From Ampullaceana balthica (taxonomy: Eukaryota > Mollusca > Gastropoda > Lymnaeidae): a stretch of 64,000 nt of DNA. The first letter of the stretch is position 1, and each line of letters begins with the position of its first letter. The stretch covers positions 682,001-746,000 of the forward strand of contig CALYLW010000069.1 of the NCBI GenBank assembly GCA_944989445.1. Direction: 5' to 3'. The notes below the pieces were generated by a model that worked only from the letters and a program-made list of their open reading frames with translations, had not been told where the DNA came from and ran no database searches. Position numbers and translations under genes: made by a program. Positions 55,334 to 64,000 of the stretch are shown here, one piece after another.

Positions 55334-56261
55334 TTTAGATATAATGAAAACAAGGGGGAAATGTATAAACCAAATTAGGACAAAGGAGGGAGTGAGTCCT
55401 ATTTAACTTCAAATGTATCTGATTAGGAAAAAAACACAATAATCAAAAGGTTCGTATTTCGATCAATTCATTATCAATTGCTAGTCATTAAACTATGGCG
55501 GCCTGAGCGGCGAGACCAAATCATACCGGAAATTAACTGCGTGGTCATGTATCGCTCTGCCATCTTTTTCGGCAAACATTTCAACGGCCTTGAAGCTGTG
55601 TGATGCCTTGGCTCACGTGCCGGTGACTTCAGGTTACATGATAGCCTCCCCTAGCAGCGCCAAAACAAAAGATTAGGTAGCTGTTACGGAGAATGATTCC
55701 GCCTGTCGCTAAATGACTCACATAAATTATAGCAAATGGGGTTTCTTTCTTTCTTTTTTTCATTTGTTTATTTTATAGAAGCATTCATTTACTTTGCTTA
55801 TCTCCTCTGCAAATACTGACCAAAAATGAACGCATTATTCGTGATATGTAATTACTTTTTAAAAAAAAACTGTCTTTGCAAATAACATTTGAGTTCTAAA
55901 CATGGCATAGTTAGATGTTACAGCCTTGAGGAATAAAAGTGATGTTTTCCTTTAGATTTTGAAACTTTCAAACAATTTTGACCTTTTACAAATGATATGA
56001 TTTTTGGAATCCTATTATAAAAAAATAAAGAATATCCTATAAATCACGATGGCGCCACAATATTACCAAACAACCCTACACAGCCTACACCTTCTACATT
56101 TAAATGGGTTCAAGATCAGTGCTCTGATCACTGTGGTGGCTCCCTTGAATTACTGCATTTTATGGTTGAATAGGAGCTAAGACGCAATACATGACACGCC
56201 ATCTTTGGTCCCATACATACATTTAATGGATTAAGGATTTACTTTAAGATAACGAGCTAAC
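55334..56261. other. Unassigned DNA
   Basis: A CTTT-like patch at 55742. No frame or terminal repeats assigned. Confidence 0.4.
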
Positions 56262-56335
56262 TTAATAATGGATCTAAATCAGCACCAACAACGGTTATCT
56301 CAAGGAACTGTCCTAGGCACCATAATCTTCCTAAT

Positions 56336-56752
56336 TAAATCCCTTATATTAACTTCAACGTCTTGTCTGTATGTCGTGGTGTTTAGTGAATATAACACTA
56401 AAAAATGACCCACTTCCCGTGATCCTATCGAGGTGAAATTTTGCACATAGACTTTTGTCACCAAAAACAATGCAGTTTTATCAAAAATTTCATATCGATC
56501 GAATAAACTGTAATTGAATAAATTAATTTTTAGATTATCTGTATGTATCTCTATGTAGAATGTAAATGTTTATGCTAGTCTGTCGCGCGGTGCGTATAAT
56601 ATTGAACATACTTTTATAATATTTTCCTGAACTGTAAATGTTTGTGCTAGTCTGTCGTTCGGTGAGTATTATATTGAACATAATCAATAATTTTAGTTAT
56701 GTATCATATATACATTTAAAGTCAACAACTTTGTTTTTATGGGTTGTTTAAT
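56336..56752 (+). mobile_element. Helentron-like element, copy E, nested in LINE
   Basis: Starts AAATCCCTTATATTAACTTC and ends near CATATATACATTTAAAGTCA plus ACAACTTTG. Shares the ATTTTGCACA and TTTCATATCGATCGAATAAA words and GGTGCGTATAATATTGAACA repeats with copies A-D. Both flanks are LINE reverse transcriptase sequence, which places the insertion precisely. Confidence 0.72.
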
Positions 56753-57040
56753 TTATTAAAATGATTTACCCGACAGCGCCTCACCAGGAACAAAAGTTTG
56801 GTTATTAGCTGATGATTGTTTAATCTATATAATAAATATGTCAAAACAAAAACTTTTAAAAAAAAAGACTAGATGAATTACGAAATTCTAATTGGAGTAT
56901 GTCTTTCCACCTAGAAATGTGTCGACTGTTAAGAGTACCAAATAAAGAAGAAAAAGAAACAAATAAATGCACTACTAATCCAAACTACTAAGCTTAATAA
57001 TAAAGTAGAAATTATGTAATCCCTATGTCAAGGTGTTAAT

Positions 57041-57227
57041 CAGTGGCGTAGCTAGGGATTTGTAGGGATTTTGGGGCCCGGTGGCTTGTTCTCTTCGGGG
57101 GGCCCTGCATACATGGCGGTGGCGTAATATTTAATGTAAAAAATTGTGGAAACTCTTTTGGGGCCCCCTCAAGTTGGGGCCCGGGGGGACTTTCAAATTT
57201 AGGCCCCCTTCCCTAGCTACGCCACTG
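57041..57227. mobile_element. hAT MITE nested in LINE
   Basis: 187 bp, ends CAGTGGCGTAGCTAGGGAT and TCCCTAGCTACGCCACTG, with a perfect 8-bp duplication GTGTTAAT (57033-57040, 57228-57235). G/C-rich GGGGCCCGG words inside. Non-coding. Confidence 0.92.
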
Positions 57228-57586
57228 GTGTTAATTTAAAAAAAACAACAACTAAATTTAGGATTTATGATATGAAACATTCACAGATGTAATAAGAATA
57301 TAAAACTAAATTGGTACCTTACTTTAATGAGGCCTGTACTAGAATATGCATTTTTTGTATGGGATCTATTCACTAAACATTGATAAACTAGAACAAACTA
57401 TTTTTTTAAAAATGAGCTTCCAGATTCATTACTGGAGAATATTCAAGACTTACAAGAGTAACACCATAGTTAAATCATTAAACCTAGACACACTAGGGGA
57501 TAGAAGAACAGAGAGCAAAGTAGTAATAAGACATAAGGAAATTAATTCTAACTTGGATTTACAACACAAAGATAATCTAATACAGC

Positions 57587-59659
57587 CAGGGGCGGATTAA
57601 GACTGCTCGGGGCCCCTGGCTGCAATTCAAACTGGGGCCCTGTCCAGGCAGCGTAATTTTAAATAAAATGATCACTAGCAGTATAATATAAGACTGTGTA
57701 ACTTGTAATGCAAGGTGTAATAAGACAAAAAGTTAAATACAAGTCAATTAAATTAATATAAAGTTACACGAATCCACACTTCATTAAAATATTTATTATT
57801 ATTTATTTCAATCTTTAAAACCTTCGTTTACGAACTTTTCTCACGGCGAGATTTTTAATCAAGTCAGTAAAATCAAGTGAGCTTACGATTTCCCTTTCAA
57901 TGCTCATTAGAGAGAGTGCTGACTCAGTCTTTGTTGTCCTATGCAACTTCTAATTCCATAATTTATGTTTTTCAACTTTGAAAATGATCGCTCTCAGCTG
58001 CACTTTATGTCATCAACGGAAGATACATGCGAAGTGCAATGTGTAAATGTGGAAAGGACTGTGTAAAATTTAGCTCATTCAAAAACAGCAACATATTTAG
58101 CCCTGTGCATGTATTTTGAGTTTCACATTGTGCTACTTCCTTTTCCTGACCCTGGGGCTGGACAATAAACTTTTTGATGAGTTCTGAAAATTAGACTAAT
58201 TCTGAAGGAAAGCAGTCTTCGAAATCACTTGAGTATTCTTCAATTTACTTGGCTGCTGCCCCTCGGATGGCATCATTGCTGAGCTCCGTAAGGTTTGTAA
58301 GAAAGCCACATTTCTCATGGATGTCTTTATATGCATCTAACTGATGTTGTAGGGCTGGAGAAAGTTTGTCAATGAATACCAGATATACCTCAACCTTGAA
58401 TTTTTGTCTCGGAGAAAATACTGTTTCGACTGATGTCTCTTCATCAAGATGACACTTTCTCTTTCTTTAATCACATTGAAGATTGTTTATACTCTTTCTT
58501 CACGGACATATCCTTTCCTTTTTCTTCATAGAAATCAAATTCAGAACGCTGTCTTTTAACAAACTCAATGCAGATATTTCAACAAATGTATCTTGAGGGG
58601 ATGCATTCATTTTCTGAAACCATTTTAAAATTGTGTCCCAAATTTCAAGTAAAATAGCGAGTTTCAGTTGTTCAAATTCCTTCCGAAATTCTTCAAGGCC
58701 ACTGTCAGGCGGCTGATTGTCGTCAGTTGCCAATTCTTCGAGTCCTGTAATATTCTCATGGTATTATTTATTAACAGATCTTACAGCATCATGTCGGGCT
58801 GACCATCTTGTGTCAGACAAGGCTTTGTTAACATGTAACCTTTTCGATTGTTTTTGAAGACCCTGCCAACGATGAATAGATGCAACAAGCCAGGTATAAA
58901 GATTTTGCAGAATGAAAAAGTAAGTAAATAATAAAAAAAATTTAAATCTGGTTGCAGTAGGACAACCTTCTGCTGCACTTTTCCCAAAGCAATTCCTGAT
59001 CCAGTTTGGGACTTAATTGGTATTAACTTGATGAATCGCTCAACAGGAATGAATGGTATTTAGCTAATAATGGAACGCAACATGTAATTCAGGTTAATTA
59101 GGGACACCGATATTTAATCTACATACAGAAATCGCCTATGACCCTCTCGTAAGAAGAACCCTCCCCCCCCCAACATTTTCCCCTAGATTTTGTCCCAAAC
59201 AAGTCGGATTTAGAACGAGTATATACTTACTAGTATTTAATTACATATTTATTCGAATATCTACTTTTTACTGCAGTCTGTCTGTAGGTCGAAGCGTCGA
59301 AACTCGTAAACAGTGTACTGACTTGGAAGATGGTTAAAAATTCGATTATTGAATTATGCTCTACTATGTCAAAGTTTTTTGTCGTAAGTTTTCCAAACTA
59401 AATAGAAGTCGATTGTTTTTCTAAAGCTAGGTTTCCCTAGATATTATTACAAATGATAACGATTTCTAGTATTTCACACTCTTCGACATTTTCTCTTGAT
59501 AAGTAGATGAGATTTTATTAATTTATTCATATTTTCAAGGCTTCATGCAAACATTTGCCCACCTTTATTTTAGAAAATAATAATTTTGGGGGCCCCTAAA
59601 TCATTGTGGGCCCCTGACTTTAGCCCGTTCAGCCTGCCCCCCCCTTTATTTCGCCGTAG
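57587..59659 (-). pseudogene. ZMYM1-like hAT transposase pseudogene nested in LINE
   Basis: 2,073 bp between perfect 8-bp duplications AATACAGC (57579-57586, 59660-59667). The left end is CAGGGGCGGATTAAG; the right end is a weak inverse. The minus strand holds pieces in order: FFYYLLT...VASIHRWQGLQKQS (about 58870-58950), NKALSDTRWSARHDAVRSVN (58770-58830), SGLEEFRKEFEQLKLAILLE and onwards (58500-58733), AYKDIHEKCGFLTNLTELSN (58270-58345), and the dimerisation end ESALSLMSIEREIVSSLDFT then DLIKNLAVRK (57850-57925). This is the usual order of ZMYM1/DUF4371-type hAT transposases. Shifts and stops inactivate it, and the N-terminus is missing. Confidence 0.85.
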
Positions 59660-59905
59660 AATACAGCCCTCATATAGACATAGGGATACAAACACTTTTC
59701 TCATTCCATATGCCAGAACAGACACATACAAATTCTCGTTCTTCCTGTATGGAATTCTGGGGTGGAATGGGTTGCCTGAGCGAACCAAGAAAACCCATAC
59801 ACTATCAACATTCAAAGCTCAAATACAATTTTAATACTAGTCATGGATAAACATATGACGCGCAATAATCTGAATAGAAGGAGCGTCTGTAATATAGATT
59901 ATATA

Positions 59906-60067
59906 TATAGTATATCATATGCAGATGTATGTTTTCGCTCTTCCCTGCACCACACATAATCACACGCAGACACCATAAGAAAAATAAATATCCACTCTTG
60001 GTTAGCTTTCAACAGATCTGAAAACTCTAGAAAATTCAAAATGTTAACCTATTTGTTATATACATGT
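59906..60067. other. Unassigned DNA
   Basis: Short spacer, no assignment. Confidence 0.45.
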
Positions 60068-60069
60068 AC

Positions 60070-60190
60070 TTGGGACTGTAGGGCGCCTTTTTTTTTGTTG
60101 GTCAAAAGCCCAAGTAACTTATCCAGGTTTGATAAATACGAAATATTAAACTTCCTGAAATGTACAGAAAGTATTTTATAATTATATATC
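60070..60190 (-). mobile_element. Helitron family H1 relic
   Basis: Inverse of the H1 3' region: GTAGGGCGCC, then GGTCAAAAGCCCAAGTAACT and GATAAATACGAAATATTAAA. The terminal CTAG has decayed (CAAGT on the minus strand). Confidence 0.6.
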
Positions 60191-60239
60191 ATCAAATCCT
60201 CTTTTTACATCGTTCCCTTTTCCAAAATTAAAATATAAG

Positions 60240-60370
60240 CTAAAACAATGACGTCATATAATTATTTTTTTACGTCCAGAATCTTTAATTTATAATTATT
60301 TTTCACACCTCCTGATGCACAAATTGTATATTAAAATATAAGCTCAAACAATGACGTCATAGCGTTACGG
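60240..60370. repeat. About 115-bp direct duplication with CRE sites
   Basis: AAATATAAGCTAAAACAATG plus ACGTCATA occurs near 60227 and again, nearly identical, near 60333. Each copy contains TGACGTCA. Confidence 0.65.
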
Positions 60371-61064
60371 ATACATCCAGCCAGACTTGGGATATTATTT
60401 ATAATATATTTGAACATTCCAAATGATTGAATGTTTCGGAGCTCAAATTTTTACAACATCACACCGAAACGACTGTCAAAATCCAGATGCCTGGACTGCA
60501 GTCAGTGCGACATAAATGCTTCAAAAAGGAGATTCAACAATAACTGTCCTTTATGGGTAGACCTCTTTCAAGTTACGTATCACTCCGTGAGGTACATTCT
60601 GACAAAACTGACGCCCCGCTGGTTTTGTTGACACACTTTAATTAGATTCAAGATTTGCGCCGTTAATAAATATTCTCCCTCCCGCCCACCCCCAAGCTAT
60701 CCCTACATCAAGTTGATATTCCTACCATTTAAACTATATATCGAGTCGCCGTGGTTGCGCGCCCGCCAGGGGAGAGAACTATTGAAATTGAACCACAGTT
60801 CCTGCTTTGAAGACGTCGGAATAAAGGCTCATTGGGCGTCGGATGACTGCTACAAATCAGATTTCTTTCAAATCGTGCAGTTTACAATTATTTTTTTTTA
60901 ATAGGGGTATCCTATCTTGGCCTCACATATCAGCATATCTTACCCCCACCCCTCCCCCCATAAGCCTAATAATAAAAAATAAACAAGATTTGAACGTTGA
61001 ATAAACAGTTTGCAGTTTAAAAAAATGAAATGAAATTAGCATCTTAAAGAGCGTTTTAATATTT
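60371..61064. other. Unassigned DNA
   Basis: Frames at 60431-60631 and 60713-60901 have no family features. C-rich tract 60670-60960. Confidence 0.4.
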
Positions 61065-61296
61065 TTAAATCCTTTATATTAACTCGTGGTGTCTGGGGCC
61101 TGCCTTGCTTGAGTGCTTGCTTGAATGCCGAAAAAACATTGGATCGATTTTTAACCCACTTCCTTGTAAGCTAGCGAGCTGAGATTATGCAGGAAAACTC
61201 ATGCCGATGATAAAAATGATTATCAAAATTTCAGATCGATCGAATGTACTGTAATAAAATTAATTAATTTTTAGATTGTCTCTATTTATCTCTATA
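61065..61296 (+). mobile_element. Helentron-like element, copy D, left half
   Basis: Starts AAATCCTTTATATTAACTCG and contains AAAATTTCAGATCGATCGAA. It stops at TCTCTATTTATCTCTATA, where a Helitron H1 3' end (inverse CTAG) begins, and resumes near 62322. Confidence 0.7.
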
Positions 61297-61455
61297 CTAG
61301 TTTGTACTGCGGCGCCGTGGCGCCTGCGGCGCCCCCTTTTTTAAGGGCGCCTACGGCGTCCACCTTTTTCAAAAGCCCAACTAACTTGTCCTTGTATGAT
61401 AAATACGTAATATTAAACTTTCTTAAATGTACAAAAAGTATTTTATAATGGTTTT
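61297..61455 (-). mobile_element. Helitron family H1, 3' part inserted in copy D
   Basis: Inverse terminus: CTAGTTTGTACTGCGGCGCC, GTGGCGCCTGCGGCGCC, then AAAAGCCCAACTAACTTGTC. The GGCGCC hairpin is intact. It runs to about 61455, where Helentron-like family 2 starts. Confidence 0.75.
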
Positions 61456-62035
61456 TAAATCCCTTATATTAACTTCACCGCCGTCTCTCTCTGTCTCTCT
61501 GTCTGTCGTCATCTCATGGGCGGGCGGAAAAACAAAAGTAAAAAATTACCCACTTCCTGTGATCCGATCGAGCTGAAATTTGGCACACGGACCCGTCTAA
61601 CCTAACAATGCATCGTATCAAAATTTCAGATCGATCGAACGTACCGTAATTAAATTAAATTAATGCATTTTTAGTTTATCTTTATATAACGTATGTAATT
61701 CAAACTCACTGTTTGTTATTGTTTTTTTTCCACGTGAAAGTTTGAGTTGACGCGTTGAGGCGACCCATCGAAGCAGCGGTGTGCTTTTGTTTACATTTTA
61801 CGTGTCACGCTGAGCTCGGTCAAGCGATCGAAGACCAGACTTTTCCCCTCTTCCCCCACCCATCCCCACCCCCCCCCACCCAGGGTTATGAAGCAATGTT
61901 GAGTTAAGACAGATTCAGTCAGTAAATGTTTGTAGCATTTGAAAATAATCAATACTGTTAGTTATGTCTCATATATAAGGGATTTATAGTCAAAAACTTT
62001 GTTTTTACGGGTTTGTTTTATTTATTTTATAATTT
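61456..62035 (+). mobile_element. Helentron-like family 2 element
   Basis: Starts TAAATCCCTTATATTAACTT and ends CATATATAAGGGATTTATAG plus TCAAAAACTTTG, so AAATCCCTTATAT recurs inverted near the 3' end. Shares GATCGAGCTGAAATTTGGCA- and CAGATCGATCGAACGTACCG-like words with the first family. Contains a long C-rich tract (61845-61885) whose complement is G-quadruplex-like. A partial copy lies at 15.8 kb. Confidence 0.72.
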
Positions 62036-62039
62036 ATTA

Positions 62040-62321
62040 TTTTATTTTTTATGTCAAAAGCCCAAGTAGCTTATCCTTGTATGATAAACACAAAATATTC
62101 CTGAAAATTAAACAAAGCATTTATATAATAATTTTTACAGTGCTAATCACCACACGATTTTAAAACTAATTTTAGAATTAAGCAGCGCACCAAATTACTG
62201 CACCAAAAAATAACTATTTGAGTCAATCAGCACTGCTTACAACGCAAAATTTAAAAAAAAGCAGAGTGATGTCCCTTAGCGTTAGGCGTCAGTGATAATT
62301 GAGCGTAAATATTTATCTCTA
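62040..62321 (-). mobile_element. Helitron family H1, 5' part
   Basis: The inverse of H1 continues here (TCAAAAGCCCAAGTAGCTTA to GATAATTGAGCGTAAATATT), ending where copy D resumes. It overlaps in content with 61330-61449, so two H1 copies or a local duplication are involved. Confidence 0.65.
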
Positions 62322-62735
62322 TATATCATGTTAATTTTTGTGCTAGAGTGTCACGGTGCGTATTATATTGAACGGCCTTTTCAATACTTTCCTATTGCGC
62401 TGTGCGGTGCGTATTATATTAACGATACTTTTTAAAATAATATTCCAGATCTGTAAATGTAAATGCTATTATTTGTTAATCTGTCTCATGGTGCGCACTA
62501 TGTTACACATGTTTTTATAACCCTTTTCCCGTGATCAAATCGAGCTGAATTTGAACATGCAGACTGTAGAAGTTTTCTTTACTAAAAATCTTTTATACTT
62601 TATATATTCGATACATAAATACAATTTTGGATTTTTGGATTGTCGTGCAATGCGTATTATAATGAAAATTCTTCTAGTTATCTCTCGTATATAAAGGATC
62701 TATAGTCAAAAACTGGTTTTTTTATGTTTTTAAAA
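62322..62735 (+). mobile_element. Helentron-like element, copy D, right half
   Basis: Resumes with TATATCATGTTAATTTTTGT, then CACGGTGCGTATTATATTGA repeats, and ends CGTATATAAAGGATCTATAG plus TCAAAAACTGG, the family end. Confidence 0.72.
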
Positions 62736-62844
62736 ATATTTTTTGGTGAACTTATGCCTAGTGTAAGTTAATCTAGTGTTGTCTTTTAAACCGGTTATTC
62801 TCTTCTGTATCATCAAGGAAAGTTCTAGTGAATAAATTGTTGAC

Positions 62845-63175
62845 CAAATGTGTGGATTCTGTGAATATTGTGCCCTGTGAACATTGTGCCCTGGGAACAT
62901 TGTGCCCTGCGAACATTTTGCCCTGTGAACATTGTGCCCTGGGAACACGGTGCCCCGTGAATTTAGTGCCCTGGAAACATTGTGCCCTGTGAACATTCTG
63001 CCCTGGGAACACTGTGTCCCGTGAACTTAGTGCCCTGGGAACATAGTGCCCTGGGAACATAGTGCCCTGGGAACATAGTGCCCTGGGAACATTGTGCCCT
63101 GGAAACATTGCGCTCTTTGAAAATTGTGACCTGGGAAGATCGTGTCATGTGAACATTGTGCCCTGGGAACATGAC
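62845..63175. repeat. 16-bp minisatellite, about 20 copies
   Basis: Units GAACATTGTGCCCTGG or GAACATAGTGCCCTGG with drift. Minus-strand frames (MFPGHNVPRAL) arise because 48 bp equals 16 codons. Confidence 0.93.
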
Positions 63176-63710
63176 TCTAAGTTTCTATAATTATAGATAC
63201 TTTTAATTAATCTTTCTTTTCTATGTTAAATGGCTGTAACATAAATTTCTAAGTAAACATCTTGCTCCAATTTTATAAACATCACACTAAAACCCGGCTA
63301 GTTTTCGAAAGTGAAAGTTTCAAACCTGCCTCTAGTGCAGTTATGCAGTGGCTATCGGGTGCAGCTACCATTAAAAGTGCAACCCTTTAAAGATCCTTAG
63401 TCATCTGATGGCTATCTAAAGAAAATAATGAATCCACATTTTGTGAAATGATTTCATTTGTCTGAATAGCTCGTTTATATCCGGCTAATGTTTAACTTCA
63501 ACTCAACACATTTTTATTAATTTCCTGTCTCCATGCACAAACGGACATCAAAGCTGCGCACAATAACAACAAATTACATGTCTTGTTATATGATGGACTT
63601 TTGTTTTTTGACAAAGCAACATAAAGTTTAATAAGGCCAAATATTGACGACGGCAGCAGAATCATCTTTAAAAAGCATACTTTAAAAAAAATATTTAAAA
63701 AATAATGCAT
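63176..63710. other. Unassigned DNA
   Basis: Moderately AT-rich, no feature assigned. Confidence 0.4.
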
Positions 63711-64000
63711 TTCAATGTCCTATTGGTTTTTATTGGTGTATAAGGTCCTATTGGTTTGTATTGGTGTATAATGTCCTATTGGTTTATATTGGTGTATAAT
63801 GTCCTATTGGTTTGTATTGGTGTATAATGTCCTATTGGTTTGTATTGGTGTATAATGTCCTATTGGTTTGTATTGGTGTATAATGCATTTCAATGTCCTA
63901 TTGGTTTTTATTGGTCTATAATGTCCTATTGGTTTGTATTGGTGTATAATGTCCTATTGGTTTGTATTGGTGTATAATGTCCTATTGGTTTGTATTGGTG
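63711..64000. repeat. 28-bp satellite running off the window end
   Basis: TGTCCTATTGGTTTGTATTG plus GTGTATAA in tandem. A longer unit with ATGCATTTCAATGTCCTATT occurs at the start and again at 63882, giving a higher-order period of about 180 bp. The array continues past 64000. Confidence 0.94.

Larger units (their letters stand above)
56262..59905 (+). pseudogene. LINE (same family as 22 kb) split by three later insertions
   Basis: LINE segments in collinear order on the plus strand: 56262-56335 (GSKSAPTTV, SQGTVLGTIIFLI), 56753-57040 (NDLPDSASPGTKVW, then LLADD in place of FADD, then MSFHLEMCRLLRV), 57228-57586 (YLTLMRPVLEYA and the ITGEYSRLTR segment), and 59660-59905 (HRDTNTFLIPYART, FSFFLYGILGWNGLP, then the 3' UTR with GCGCAATAATCTG). 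Joined, they equal about 1 kb of the family's 3' end. Insertions are a Helentron-like element, a hAT MITE and a 2.07-kb hAT. Stops and shifts make it a dead copy. Confidence 0.88.

Noticed and set aside
62730..63172. Collagen-like or GHNVPRA-repeat proteins on minus
   Set aside because: Translation of a 16-bp minisatellite with frame drift.

Overview
This window looks like intergenic or deep-intronic DNA of an animal nuclear genome. It is AT-rich and dominated by tandem repeats and decayed transposable elements. I found no convincing intact cellular protein gene, no tRNA or rRNA, and no bacterial-style operon, ribosome binding site or CRISPR array. The mix of elements (Jockey/CR1-like and RTE-like LINEs, a SCAN-type Gag LTR element, BED-finger and ZMYM-like hAT pseudogenes, Harbinger-like MITEs, several Helitron/Helentron families, a Penelope-like hammerhead motif) fits a lophotrochozoan, most likely a mollusc such as a gastropod. 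That is inference from repeat style; no species-diagnostic gene is present.

Layout. 1-5 kb: a decayed CRE-bearing MITE-like repeat, unassigned DNA, a 32-bp satellite (about 35 copies) and a TATA-rich 26-bp array. 5-13.2 kb: two inverted copies of a 0.9-kb hAT-like element that carries a conserved small reading frame, a Harbinger-like MITE, and a 40-bp/13-bp compound satellite. 13.9-20.3 kb: 23-bp, 33-bp and 61/49-bp arrays plus Helitron fragments. 21.9-23 kb: a 5'-truncated LINE with recognisable reverse transcriptase (minus strand). 25.3-25.8 kb: an RTE-like LINE remnant with inverted halves. 26.8-30.7 kb: a minisatellite, a 1.2-kb foldback palindrome, a hAT MITE and a G-rich minisatellite.

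31.5-36 kb is the richest part. A 4.1-kb LTR retrotransposon on the minus strand has two LTRs, a 5-bp target duplication, a primer binding site, a polypurine tract, a broken gag and only a scrap of pol (end of RNase H). It sits inside a foldback made of LINE 3' ends. Its gag encodes a coiled coil, a SCAN-like capsid, a CCHC zinc knuckle, four 20-residue Arg/Asp/Tyr/Asn-rich repeats and a KH-like domain with a substituted GxxG loop. This is the most unusual thing in the window.

36-64 kb: a hammerhead-like motif, five copies or split copies of a Helentron-like family (two in tandem next to about 1 kb of CTTT microsatellite), a Harbinger MITE, a LINE carrying a hAT insertion and a minisatellite grown from its own coding sequence, a TCTAGA-targeted hAT MITE, a BED-finger hAT pseudogene containing a GC-rich insertion, a complete Helitron with an internal TTG microsatellite, a pogo/mariner-like element, and one LINE copy (56.26-59.9 kb) split by three separate insertions. 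The window ends inside a 28-bp satellite. Tandem arrays make up roughly one sixth of the sequence, and the long open reading frames inside them are composition artefacts. I see no novel defence or gene system; the interest lies in element structure, capture and nesting.
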